From assembly GCA_023055425.1 (NCBI GenBank), contig JALGPY010000002.1, forward strand, positions 133,940,427 to 134,004,426: 64,000 bases of DNA, given 5' to 3'. This document shows, piece by piece, positions 21,429 through 33,426 of this stretch. The notes beneath the pieces were generated by a model. It was not told the origin of the DNA. It ran no database searches and was given only the letters and a program-made list of their open reading frames with translations. Position 1 is the stretch's first letter, and each line of letters starts with the position of its first letter. The position numbers and the translations under genes are program-made. This DNA comes from Linanthus parryae. Taxonomy: Eukaryota; Streptophyta; Magnoliopsida; Ericales; Polemoniaceae.

Positions 21429-24375
21429 TTGTTCCTGTCAAACCCTCCTAGTGTAGTATCGCAGGGGTCTATCAGTCATATTCCTACACTATCACCTAGT
21501 GTATCATTTCTTATTCTAACACACAATGACGAACTAGAACGATTAGTATCATGAAATGCACACATGTCTCTTCATATAACACATTTATTACCCGTAAAGA
21601 TGTTCTCTAACACATAGAGGTCAAAAGCATGCATCATTTAGCTGATAATACACATAATTCACCTTCATAATTCAACTCAAGTTCTTGGCTCCTCTTGGTT
21701 ATCAAGTTCTTAAAACCTTGTCTCCGTTGTGAGAGTAATTAGTCCAAAAGACAATTATCAAATGAAAATACCCAATAAAATATCCCATAGTCAAATCATC
21801 CAAATCGGGTCACAAAATATCTCCAGCAAGGAAAAGAAAGGTGGAGGTTGGGTGGGACTTAATAAGGCTCAGACTACCCATGACCCCATCGGCTTATCAA
21901 ATTTTAGATTTTCTTGCCCTAAATTCATTTTAGGTTACCCTACATGTTTCAATCCCTTTTTAGATCGCCTGCTCTGATACCACCTGTGACACCCCCACAT
22001 TTCCCGGAGGAGAAACGCGGGAATGGCACTCCGCACACGAGACGCTCTCGGTGCAAGGAACAATGGTAATAAAAAACAAACACCAACATAGTTATATATT
22101 ACAAATGTCATAATTGTCTCAAACCAAGTATAACTTACTACATTACAAAAGATGAAGTTAAACTAGCGTTCGACTAAACAAAAGACACGTTAATATAACT
22201 AGTAGTATTTGCGCTCCCTTCTACATCGGGTTCCCTTCACCCATACCTGCGGGGGAAAGAAACAAAGACCGCAGTTTTCTAAAGTCAACAAGAAATGCTG
22301 AGTGAGAAACACCTTAGCATGTAAAAAAAGGAAATGTTAAGATAGGCTGCATGGTCACGTGTTAAATAAAATAAGAGTAATCGAGTATGAGTAAAACATC
22401 ATATTTCAAGAATCAACAACAGTACTATCAAATATTGATTGTTTCCATCGTAACCAATCCGTTTACCAAGATGTTTCTTAAAATCCAAATACGTTGAAAA
22501 TATCCAATTGAAATCTCTCACAAATGACATGTCCGTTCAAAATACGTCTCACTTATAATTTGTTCCCAACAGGGCTGTCAAATTAACATTCCTTTAACAG
22601 TACCCGGGTAGACCAGTGACCACAATCTGACATTCTAGACCTTAAGTGTTGCAACTCCCTCCTACAAGCGTCAATCAAAGGAGTGGTATCTAGAAGCAGT
22701 ACTCCAGCCTACGGAGAAAAGAGTCGGGGTGCACGTAGTGCCATATCTTTAGGGACAAAAGCCCAGGGAATCATCACCCGTGTTGATTTTAGGGACCGGT
22801 GCCCAGGGGATTAAACCCGATATAACTGGTTCCGGTACATGAAAATCATTTTACTTTACTCCGGGGATCGAACCCGAATATCTCTTTAGGGACAAGGCCC
22901 AGGGAATCATCACCCAAAATAAGCAACATAACTGGTTTGTATTACGTTATTTCTGATTTATGATCAAGTGTGACAAGTATTCAAAGCTCAATTAATATTT
23001 TGAACATTTGAAAATAAATAAACCACGTTTATCAAGCAGGGGATGAAATATGACAACTATTTTTCAATCAAGTAAGTAATGGACACGAAAGAAGCTAGCT
23101 TGGAAGACTAAGCATGTAACTCACCTCAAGTCGATATAACAGTTAGTACGAAGGGGTGTCGACGAAGCCTATATCCACAAATCCTTCTCCTACAGATTAT
23201 CAATTATTTAGTCACACGAGTATCACAATTAAACAAATGAACTATCCCTATATGATTGTTCGGCTAGGATGATAGGTCGAAACTAACCCTTGTGATCCCC
23301 GAAATAATTATTGTAAGAAGACATATGTATTTAATTAAAAAGATTTAAACTCATCTTTTAATAAAAGATTGGTATCACATTTTAATGATATAATTATCGA
23401 AAGAATTACTAAATATTTATTTAGTAAGAAACCAATTAAATTCAATAACTATTTAGTCACATTCTATTTTATTTTGAAAATTGTATTTTAAATTGTAGAC
23501 AATAATAGCATATTAGTCTCATATCTAATAAATTGCTATTTTTTAGCTTACTTCGACAAACATAGCCTAATAGGGAATATTACATTTTTAAAAAATATAA
23601 ATTTCAATAAAATTCCATAAGTATGTATCAAAATGTTCAATTTTCATTTTTATTACTAGAGTAGTTATATGTTTGTTTAAACCAAACATTTTATTTCTTA
23701 GTAAATTAATATCGCATTCATATAAGCTTGTTTAAATCATGTAACAAAAACATAACCAATTTTTGAATAGATATTCTCTTCTCAAATTATTTTCCAAGAG
23801 TTTTATCTATAAGTAATTCTAACCACTATTTTAACTTGATTTACACAAATATAAAGCATATTTAAAAATTCAGATTGTGTAAACTATAATAAGATCCCAT
23901 ATATTTATGAATATATACTCAGTTACCCCCACTATTCAATAATAGTTTCTGACTTATCACATATTACCCTAGAACTTTTTGTTAAATGCAAAATCACCCC
24001 CTCCCTTCATCTTCTTCAACCTTCATCAACACCCAATTCACAATTCAATTGTTCTTTGATACCCATGAAATTCAAGTCAAAATAAGGTGATTCATGTAAA
24101 AAATTATCAAAATCGGATACCGAATCGATGAGAACACGAGTGGCGGCGTTGGGTTGAAGCTTGGCCGGAAATTATGGCATCCTGTGGGTGGGTCGCCGGA
24201 ATTGGACCTCTATAGGTTTAGTCGGATCTCTAGCACAGCGGGGAGGTCATTGGAAGAGGCAGAGAAGTGGCGGAGGGGCGGCGTAGGATCTCCGTCGGGT
24301 TGCCATCGGGTTTGGTTCGGCGGTGGCTCTAGGCCGCCGCTGCTTCCGCTGCTGTTTTGGTCGCAGAGAACAGAG

Positions 24376-24377
<2 letters not shown>

Positions 24378-24423
<46 letters not shown>
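24378..24423. repeat. (GA)n microsatellite
   Basis: Uninterrupted ga dinucleotide run inside the giant LTR. Confidence 0.95.
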
Positions 24424-24427
<4 letters not shown>

Positions 24428-24699
24428 CCCGGCGGTGGTGGTGTTGCCGCTGCTGCCGTCGCTGCTCTGTTTTTCGCCGGAGGAAAAAGAAAAGAGAGAG
24501 AGACTGGTACAGATGGGGATTGACAGGGAGAAAGGGGAGGCAGAGAGGGGTCGAGAGAGAAACCGAGGTGGAGCTGGTGGTCGTGGCGTTGAGGGTTGCG
24601 CGTCGGTGGTAATGGTGTTTTGTTTCTCTTGTTTTGTGGTTCAGTGCACAGGAGGAAGGAGAAGAATGGAGGTATTATATGGTATCATATGGTGGTAAG

Positions 24700-25413
24700 T
24701 AGGGGTGTTCGCGGGACGGTTTGGGCGGGTAAAATATAAATTTCTCCCCCCAACCCAATCACATCGGGTTAAAAAAATCGCTACCCAAACCTACCCAAGT
24801 AATCGCTAAACCCAAACCTAACCGACTATTTCGGGTCGGCTCAATTCGGCTCGGTTTTGGCAGGTATTTATTAAGAAAATATAGAACAATGAGCAAACGA
24901 TGAATGAACATTGAGTAAAAAGTCTTACTCGTTTAGATGATATTTAAAATAATTTCTACTAGAACAATACGTTTCTTTCATGCGACCTAATATTAATGTT
25001 TATGGGACATTTTGTGGGTATCTGACGACTTGAGAAAATGAAAAAGCTAAACGTTTAAGGGTGATATGAAAGGCTTATTGATGATTTTTTTTTGCACGAA
25101 GATATCACTATTGCGATCACAGATTACTATGTTATATTAAGTCATTATATAATTGGTTATTACGATAAATATGTTTGATTACAACTCTATAGCTACATAT
25201 ATATATATAACAAAAGAGGATATTATGTTGGGCGGGGTGGTTTGGGGCTAAACAGCCAAATTAGTTTGATACCCATAACCAATCGATAATGGGCGGGTTG
25301 AAACTTTATGAACCCGAAATCAATCGTTTAACCCAATCCTCTTTATATATTGGGTAGGTTCGGCTTGGGGTCGGCCGGTTTGGGCGGGTCGCTCGGGTTT
25401 TTGAACACCCCTA
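24700..25413. mobile_element. non-autonomous hAT element nested in the gypsy LTR (714 bp)
   Basis: Tips TAGGGGTGTTC at the left and its inverse GAACACCCCTA at the right. The 8-bp flanks gtggtaag (24692-24699) and gcgataag (25414-25421) match at 6 of 8 positions. Subterminal regions carry repeated tttgggcgggt-type motifs. No transposase. Confidence 0.8.
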
Positions 25414-25838
25414 GCGATAAGGTAGTAGCTAGGTCCAACTAGGTAGGGTCTTGGTCAAAATTCAATGGTCAATTGACCAATAGTAGATGGGTGTTGGTCA
25501 AATGACCAATAGGAAGTTTAATGAAAAAAAAATTATTTGGTTCTTTGGGTGTAGTCTTTGTTAGTAAAAGTTTTAGGATGTTTTGGTTGTACAATTAGCA
25601 TATAAAAATTATAGTATACTTTTGTAGCACCAGAAATGGGGTTTTTAATATTTATTTACTTGCATTATTTAAGTTAGGTTTAGGTAAACTCATTATAACA
25701 AAATTGTAAAAATTAATACGCGTGCTTACCAATTAAATCATGAATTCAAAAATTAACTAAACTATTTCTAGGAGCTCATAACCGAACCTTACGTGTCAAA
25801 TTACCGATTTGTCCTTAGTATAAAAACGGGGTATTACA

Positions 25839-26240
25839 ATATATATATATATATAATATATATATATATATATGTATGTAGAGAGAGAGAGAGATGGATC
25901 TATGAATTGATGTTTTTATTTGTTTGAAAATAGCCACCTTTCTAAGGAGTGGGTTTTCTATTTTTTACCGTCTTATAAAGCATTTCATCTTTTCTTTCCT
26001 TTTCCTAATGACATCGAAAAACTATCAGTCCACTCATTATTCTGGCTATGCCTTTTTTCCTGCTAAATACCCAATCAGAGTTAAAAGTATATTTGTCCTA
26101 AGTTAGTCAGTGGAATAATCAATTTGCTTCTTTCAACTGATCTGACTATACCTCTTTTTTAACCTACTCGGAGGTAGGGCGTCATGTAATGTATGGGGAG
26201 GGGGGAGGGTATTACCGTATATTGAAGCTATATTAACCAT
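25839..26240. other. TA/GA microsatellite and spacer
   Basis: (TA)n directly after the gypsy LTR (about 25838-25872), then (GA)n at 25880-25893, then AT-rich sequence without recognised features. Confidence 0.5.
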
Positions 26241-26599
26241 AATGTTCTTGGTACAGATTCTATGTCTAAAGCCGAACCTTTATCATCTTTGGGCCTCTTT
26301 ATACATCTCAGCCCATTACACAGATTGTCCTAATTGTACAAGCCCAATTCTATAACGGTAGTTTAGTCTCTTTCTTATTTTTTGCCTCTTAACCTAAACC
26401 TAAGTCTGGAATGTTACTTTCCGAACGTTGGAATACCACCGTCCGATCTCTATCCAACCGTTAGATTCCCTCGTGTATTTAGCCCCTTTGTTTTATGTGG
26501 TTCATGTATTGATACCTGTACATACATTCACTACCGATCCCATTCTTCATTTCTGTGTCTTCTCTCTTCATTATCTACAATTTCTCTCTTAATCTTTCG
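26241..26599 (+). repeat. probable 5' LTR remnant of a copia element
   Basis: The sequence immediately upstream of the copia primer-binding site. The start could not be placed and no matching 3' LTR was found in the window, so this is inferred from position only. Confidence 0.35.
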
Positions 26600-27870
26600 T
26601 GGTATCAGAGCCTCCCCTGTAATGCTCTCTACCGTAGCTTCAATGGAGACCACACCAAACCCTCTTGCTCTCCTCTGTAATATCCAAAATACCATTCCAC
26701 ACAAGTTAGATGGCACAAATTTTATTCTATGGAAGCACCAGTTGACTTCGATTCTGAAAACCTAGTCTCAATTTGGGTTTTTGGATGGTTCTTCGCCATG
26801 TCATGCGCAGTTTCTTATCGGCGACGACAGATGTGTTACAACTATCATTGATCTTGCATACACCGCCTGGCACATCCAAGATCAGGCTCTTTTCACCCCG
26901 ATAAACGCCACTCTATCTCTCAAGAGGCTTAATCTCAGGTTATTGGTATTACTGATTCCATATCTGCTTGTTTTACTTTAGAATCTCGCTATACTTTTCT
27001 TTCTCGTGCGAATATCATACAGTTAAAACTCCAGATCTGCTTGGCTTACTTTAGAATCTCGCTATGCCTCTCTTTCTCGTGCGAAAATTATACAGTTAAC
27101 ATTTGATCTTCAAATATGAGGAGCAAATGCTCGATTCTCAATCTATTTCAAATGATACTGGTACCCCCACTGCATTTTATTTTTCTTTTAACAACTCTAC
27201 TTCTCGTGGTCGTGGCTGTTCTAGTTATGTCTTTGGCCGTAGTTCTGGTTCTGGCCGCGGTTGTGGTTATTTTGGTCACTCTACTAGCCGTGGTAGTGGT
27301 CGTTTTAACCACAAGATGGGTCGATCTTCAGGAAATCAAAGTGGTTATGGTCAAAAACCTAACCCTAACAGGGGTCGATCAGGGTTACAACAACACTTGT
27401 CAGACCTCCTTTACTAGTGGAAATAGTTACATTAAGGATTTCTAAACCACCTATTAACTGTAAAATTTGTTGAAATAACTTTCATTCAACTTTCTGACAT
27501 GGAAGCAAGCACAAACTCTCAAGTCTGTCCTTCCAATTTTTGGCTGCTGATACTGGAGCTTCAACACATATGACTGCTGATCTCAAGAACCTCTCTCTGG
27601 TCCTTACAATGGTAATGATTATGTCACCATTGGTAATGGGTCCTCTCTCCCAATACAAAACTCTAGTACTGCTATTCTCTCAACTTCTGCTTGTTCTTTT
27701 CAATTTTCTTACACATTACATGTTCCTGCGCTTTCGGCAAACTTGCGTTTTGTAAATAAAATTTGTTTTAAATACAATTTGACATTAATTTTTGATAAGA
27801 CCTCGTTCTGTATTCATGACAAGACTAGAGGCAAAAATTTTGTACCAAGATTTGAATAAGAAAGGGTAAT
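26600..27870 (+). pseudogene. Ty1/copia gag-protease remnant
   Basis: A primer-binding site TGGTATCAGAGCC (26600-26612) is followed by a gag start at 26643 with LDGTNFILWKHQL. An in-frame TAG follows KT, after which the same frame continues FGFLDGSSPCHAQF and AYTAWHIQDQALFTPINATLS. A 73-bp tandem duplication (26958-27103) shifts the frame. Next come an Arg/Gly/Ser-rich basic segment (STSRGRGC... GRSSGSGRGC) and the protease motif ADTGASTHMT (about 27542-27571). Downstream another frame resembles the post-protease segment of copia (VTIGNGSSLPI, LHVPALSANLRFVNKICFK). Similarity ends at about 27870 before integrase and RT. Confidence 0.8.
26958..27103. repeat. 73-bp imperfect tandem duplication in copia gag
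   Basis: Two copies starting tccatatctgcttg (26958) and tccagatctgcttg (27031), with scattered mismatches. Confidence 0.85.
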
Positions 27871-28930
27871 TCATTTTTAATGGCTAGATAGAGAGCAGCA
27901 TGATCCTTCCTGTCATTCAATATTTAGAAATTGGATTTATGATTGTAGATTGCACATTTTAAGAGAGAGATTGATTTATTTAGATGACCTAATATGGTTC
28001 AACTGTCAAATGTGTCAAACAATATGTCTTCTCCCCATAAAGTTTCTTTCCTTATGGCTTCGTTAAGATACGCCTAGAGTTAATGACCACTGTGAGAGTG
28101 GCTGGCGTCCTTGCTTAATGTGTTGCTAGCAGACAATGAGTGTAGGTTAGCCCAAGTCTATTCCTACCCTAAGAGCTATCTGGATCGGAACTATTTATGT
28201 TCAATGATACAATATTCTCCATTCATGAACCTTTTGGCTAAGCTTTCAAATAATAAGGTGGCTAGGAAGTGTAGAAGAAACTCTAAAAAATCTTCCCCTC
28301 TCGACTCCCATAACACAATCTGCCACTCTTTATTAAGGGAAGGGAGTGGCCTTATTGCCCCAACATGCCATTGTATTGGTTATATATCAGTTCACAAACA
28401 AGTAATAATTTAATGTAATCCCATGTGTCTTTTATTTACTTCAGCTAAAATAGAAGAGACAAGAAAAAGGATTACTCTCGAACAGTACTTGATGACTTGA
28501 TGCAGATAATCAAAGTCGACTACTCCACAGATGGAAAAGGTCAGCAGGTTGAAGAATTAATAAATAGTGGTTCCGAAGGTTGTTGTGAAGATGTAGTACT
28601 CATCTAGCTTTTAGTTCGAACTTAGTAGTTTGTCGTTTCACAGCATTGATGTTTCTAGAGGGTTAAATTAATTTGTCATTTCATAGTTCATAGCATGATG
28701 TTCTTAAATGGTTAAATTAATTTGATTGCACATTCCTTTTATATTACTGCAGTGTGCATTATCTGCACATGTAGTAGTAGAGTCTGTTTGCATATATGTG
28801 CTTGAGTAGTTGATTAAATGAGTTAACAATATGAGCAATATTTTGATCAAATGGCAATCACATGCGAATAACACACAAAAAGAGAAAAGGAAAAAATTGC
28901 AATTTGTAAGCCTACCTATAACTCAAGCCT
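27871..28930. other. spacer with one unassigned open segment
   Basis: Mostly AT-rich. On the plus strand 28449-28607 is open without a clear start, contains VLDDLMQIIKVDYSTDGKG and ends at TAG. I recognise no family; it could be a chance frame or an orphan exon. Confidence 0.25.
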
Positions 28931-28933
28931 TAC

Positions 28934-30766
28934 CAACTCACTTGGCTTTCATTCCCAAATCTTTTCTATGAAATGTGGATTTCCTGGACCGGAGATCACC
29001 CCATGCTGGAAAATTTTCTCCTCCTCAGATTTGCTCTTCCTAAACCCTAAACCCTAAACCTGTAAAACAAAAGATCTGCTATTAAAAAAACTGAAACCTC
29101 AATTCAGACATGAATACTCGTGATAGTTAATTAAGGAATGGATGCTGAAAAATATCCGTACGTCTTCTTTTCGGTTCGTGGTTAACCTCTAATACAAAAG
29201 TTGGGGGTGCATCAGGAACTTCAATAAAACTTTTTCCTTTATCTGATCAATTACAAAGGAATTCGATTACAAGGAGATGGAAAATATTCGAAAAACAAAA
29301 ATGAAATCATGGCTGGTAACATGATGGAATATCATTGCATTGTTTATGAGACAGATAATAAGGAATGGGAATTAAAAATTACTCTTGCAGCCCTCCTTTC
29401 TCATTGTTGGTTCAGCATCCTTGTCAGCTAAGTTCCCAATCTCCTCCTCTGGATCTTCCTCTTGAATAACAGATTTCCCTTTGTCTGAGAGTTACAAGAA
29501 GCAGTTGGATTATGCTTTACAAGGGAATGAAATTATTCTGTGAAAACTAAAATGCAATAAACCAAACTAGTAATAAATTTAACTCACCCCTATGTTCTTG
29601 TTTCTTTTGCCCTCCTCCACTCTCCTCCTGCCCTGCATCTTCTTCTTCACCCACCTCCTCCTCATATTCTTCAACTTGTTCCCTTTGGCCCCAACGTAGG
29701 CTTATTACATGTGTTAGGCCCGGACAGTTTGAAGCCGATAGTGGCGTCACATGCGAAGTCAAATGAAAATAGACAGCGAGTCTCGGCATTGATCGTTTGC
29801 ACCAGCTCTTTCCAACCATCTTGGAAATACCAAGTATCACCCACCTTGGCTAATGTGACTTACCACATTTGCCCATCCGAGTTCCTTAAATAAGCAACTC
29901 CGGGAGTCGAACTTCCCAATATTTGGGAATATGCCACTGGCAAAGGTTACAGGAAAAAAATTGAAGTATGCGCTAGTAATCATTAAAAAAGAAGCGAGTA
30001 GAATATCTATTTTACAGCATTAATTAATTAACCCCATACAACATACAGATGATGTCTTCTTGTAAGTAGCCTATTTGTATGCCATGATATTGACCAAGAA
30101 GTGAAGTGTGGCATCGTGATGACGTCATTTTATTTCCATTCTGAGCAATTGTATATAGCGTACGTGTTGAATTCGAGCTATACTACTACTAGTAGAATAG
30201 TAGTAGGTGAGGTAAAGGCGGAATAATCATCCAGGAGCAAGTTTTCATGAGTTTGAAAGACTACCACTATTTCAATAAGACTACAAATAAAACGAGGGCT
30301 CGTTTAATTTTCACCCTCTTGACATACCAAATACATTTTCTTTCTCATTGCGGTGAACCACCAACCGACGAAAGAGAAAATCAGATCAATTGAGAGCATT
30401 CACAGTCTTTCTCTCTTTAATTCTGTAACAAAAATTGATGGGAAAACAATCAAAAAAAGAAACCCAGATCATTAGCTTCCTCACCGAGAGCTACTACTGA
30501 AGAACAAATCCAAGAGATTAACCTTTTTTGACAAACTGAATTCAATTTTAAGTCAAGAACTGGTTGAACAACAAAACTAAATCGATTAAAGAGATCAACT
30601 TTAAATTTTCTTGACAGAACCCCCCAGAAACACAAAGATGAAATCGACTCTAAAGGAGTAAACATTTAGAGAGCCAGAGATTGAAGGGTTATTGATTGAT
30701 AGTTACCAGTCTTTCAGAGGAAGTGTTCGGGAAGAAGAATTTGACGAACCCAGGTACATTGGCCAT
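28934..30766 (-). pseudogene. REM-type B3 gene, minus-strand copy (exons 1-4)
   Basis: Exon 1 (30766-30707) reads MANVPGFVKFFFPNTSSERL with a gtaact donor. Exon 2 (~29946-29588) carries the first B3 domain (VGDTWYFQDGWKELVQTINA and FSFDF) and an acidic tail. Linker exons follow: 29490-29370 (DKGKSVIQEEDPEEE) and a related one near 29250-29150 (DKGKSFIEVPDAPPTF). An exon ending at 28934 begins the second B3 domain (GNPHFIEKIWE). Lesions: the exon-2 acceptor reads AA instead of AG (TAG in the sister copy), a TAA at 29860-29862 replaces the CAA of the sister, a 2-bp deletion near 29698 shifts the frame, and a TGA interrupts the last exon. REM proteins are plant nuclear DNA-binding factors. The missing final exon is probably 13671-13946. 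Confidence 0.8.
29039..29060. repeat. short interstitial telomere-type repeat (telo-box cluster)
   Basis: CCTAAACCCTAAACCCTAAA then CC: three plant telomere units (CCCTAAA) in tandem next to the second-B3 exon of the minus copy. The plus copy lacks it. Confidence 0.9.
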
Positions 30767-31015
30767 CTTCTTCTTCTGCTGCTTCGATGGGAGAGTGATG
30801 GAGAACGGTTTTTGCCGGATTCCGCTTCAGATCGATGAAGCTGTGTGATGGGATGCAGGAGAGAAAGAGGATCCAAGTCAAAGCCCTAGCTGCTGCTGCT
30901 GCTAATTCTTCTGAAGACGCAGAGACAGAAGAGAGAAGACGACGAGGATGCGGCGAGGCGGAGTGAGTGAGTTTTTCTCTTCAATTTCAATTTAGGAGCG
31001 CAGTTTGCATGGACA

Positions 31016-31062
31016 GATAAGTAGCCTACTCGCTTCATACTAGTAGTACTACTAGTAGTATT
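31016..31062. other. 47-bp spacer at the palindrome centre
   Basis: The only unpaired DNA between the arms. It contains the small palindromic motif actagtagtactactagt. The start codons of the two REM copies (30766 and 31325) are 558 bp apart, so any promoters must lie within the arms. Confidence 0.85.
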
Positions 31063-33426
31063 TGTCCATGCAAACTGCGCTCCTAAATTGAAATTGAAGA
31101 GAAAAACTCACTCACTCCGCTTCGCCGCATCCTCGTCGTCTTCTCTCTTCCTCTGTCTCTGTCTCTTCGTGTTCAGAAGAATTAGCAGCAGCAGCAGCAG
31201 CTACGGCTTTGACTTGCATCCTCTTTCGCTCCTGCATCCCATCATACAGCTTGGTCGATCTGAAGCGGAACCCGGCAAAAATCCTTTCTCTGTCACTCTC
31301 CCATCGAAGCAGCAGCAGAAGAAGATGGCCGACCTACCTGGGTTCGTCAAATTCTTCTTCCCGGACACTTACTCTGAAAGACTGGTAACAATCATTTAAT
31401 CAATTGCACCCTTCAATCTTTTTCTGCGCGGTTGCATAAATCACCCTGCATCCATCTTTTTCGATAAATGCTTCGAGGCGGATGTGTTTCTGGGTGTTCT
31501 GTCAAGAAAATCGAAACTTATCTCTTTAATCGATTATTAGTTTGTTGTTCACATCAAATTGAATTGGGTTTGTCAATCTTGGATTTGTTGTTTACTAGTA
31601 GTGATGAACTTGATATGTCAACAAGAGTGAAAGATTTCTTTTTTGATTGTTTTCCCATACATTTTGTTAGCAAAATTGAAGAGAAAGACCTGTGAATGCT
31701 TTTTTTTTTTTTTTTTTTCTTTTTTTCTTTTCTGCAATTTTTGACTCACCCCTAACCTTGAACTCTGCATTTAACTACTAGTAAATGCTTTCAATTGATG
31801 CCCTTACTTTCTGCAACTCAATGATCTGGTTTTCTCTTTCGGTTGGTGGTTCACCCCAATGAGAAAGAAACTGATTTCAATATGCAAATTGAAAATATGC
31901 AAATTGAAGATCTCTCGTTTATTGAAATAGTAGAACTCTGTCAAAAATCATGAAAACTTGCTCCTGGATAGTGACGTTGATCTGGTGTTTTTAGATTTAG
32001 TACTATTGGACCTTTACCTCTCACTCTTCAAATAACTACCCGTGTAGTATAGCTCGAATTCAACACACACGCTATATAAAATTGCTGAGAATGGAAATAA
32101 AATGACTTCATCACGATGCCCCACTTCACTTCTTTGTCGATATCTCATAGCATACAAATAGATTACTTAAAGAGGACATCAGATGTTGTATGAGGCTAGT
32201 TAATTAATGTTGTGAGATAGATATTCTACTCGTGCCTTTTTTCACATTTTCGAACGTGTGCTTTTTTTCTTCCTGTAGCCCTTGATAGTGGCATATTCCG
32301 AAATATTGGGAAGTTCGACTCCGGAGTTGCTTATTTAAAGAACTCGGACGGGCAAATGTGGCAAGTCACATTAGCCAAGGAGGGTGATACCTGGTATTTC
32401 CAAGATGGTTGGAAAGAGCTGGTGAAAACGATCAACGCCGAGGCTCGCGATCTCTTTTCATTCGACCTAGCAGGTGACGGTATTTTTGACTTCAAACTGT
32501 TTGGGGCTGACAGATGTAGTAAGCCTACGTCTTGGGGCCAAAAGGAACAAGTTGAAGATAATGAGGAGGCAGTGGGTGAAGAAGATGCAGGGCAGGAGGA
32601 GAGTGGACGACGGCAAAAGAAACAAGAAGATAGGGGTGAGTTTAAATGTATTCCTATTTTGGTTTATTGCATTTTAGTTTTCAAAGAATATTTCATTCCC
32701 TTGTCAAGTATAATCAAGCTGCTTCATGTAACTCCGATAAAGGAAAAACTATAATTGAAGATGACGGTACTGAGGAGATTGAGGACTTAGCTTACCAGGA
32801 TCCTGAACCAAAAAGGATAAAGAAAGGCCCCAAGAGTAATTTTCAGCTCCCATTCCTTGCATGTCACATAATCATATTCATTATGTTAACATCTGTGATT
32901 GCATTTATTTTTTTTTCAAGATATTCCACTACGTTGTGAAAGTGTAAATTTTATGTTTTCTTTTTGAGGAATGTTTAAGTGTAATTAATAAAACTCCTTT
33001 TTAATTCAGCAAACGAAAAAGAAGCTATTCGGGTTAACAATGAACCCACAACGAGTCGTAAGGCTTTTTTTCAGCTCATATTCCTTATCTATCACAGGTT
33101 GATTTGAGGATTCCGTTTTTCTAAAACAGATTGTTGTTTAATAGGTAGGAAAAATGCTTGAGAACCCACCAATTTCTCCCACTCATCTCCCACTTAGATG
33201 TAAAACTGGCAACATGAATATTCATTTGATATGATTGCATTTGTTTAGAAGGAATGTGGTAGATGAGTGGGAGATATTGGTGGGTTCCCTAGCATTTCTC
33301 AATAGGTAACTATAGACAGAGGCATACCATCGCAGAGGAGGAGGAAATATCCAAGCACGGGGTGATCTCCCATCCAGAAATCCACATTTTATAGCAAAAG
33401 TTTACGAAAATAAGCCAAGAGATCTG
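31063..33426 (+). repeat. right arm of a large palindrome (inverted duplication)
   Basis: Inverted counterpart of 28934-31015. Homology continues past the second B3 exon to ~34680, whose partner lies at 13540-13946. Confidence 0.9.

Larger units (their letters stand above)
18431..25838 (-). mobile_element. Ty3/gypsy-like element with giant LTR, gag only (LARD-like), nested insertions
   Basis: Minus-strand order: 5' LTR 25838-21985, spacer GG, primer-binding site TGGTATCAGAGC (21982-21971), gag from 21428 leftwards, polypurine tract aaggtgggagga (18828-18817), then a 3' LTR retained only as 18816-18431. The two LTR pieces are clearly the same (18431-18816 against 25449-25838). No protease, RT or integrase remains in the 3.2-kb internal region. 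A solo LTR is nested in gag and a hAT element in the 5' LTR. Because the left LTR is truncated there is no target duplication. With the hAT removed the LTR is ~3.1 kb, long for gypsy. Confidence 0.8.
21985..25838 (-). repeat. 5' LTR of the gypsy-like element (3854 bp including a nested hAT)
   Basis: Bounded by TGTGACACCCCCAC at the left and ...GGGGTATTACA at the right (plus orientation), i.e. TGTAATAC...GTCACA on the minus strand. It includes GC-rich segments, a (GA)n run at 24378-24423 and a 714-bp hAT insertion at 24700-25413. Open frames in 24154-24698 derive from the GA repeat and are not genes. Confidence 0.75.
28934..31015 (-). repeat. left arm of a large palindrome (inverted duplication)
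   Basis: Matches 31063-33426 in inverted orientation. The inner 55 bp (30961-31015) are a perfect match and the next ~25 bp contain one mismatch. Divergence increases outward and indels accumulate, including a MITE present only in the right arm. Confidence 0.9.

Noticed and set aside
24154..24698. Open frames of 113-152 codons rich in Arg/Glu
   Set aside because: Created by the (GA)n microsatellite inside a gypsy LTR; three overlapping frames are equally open.
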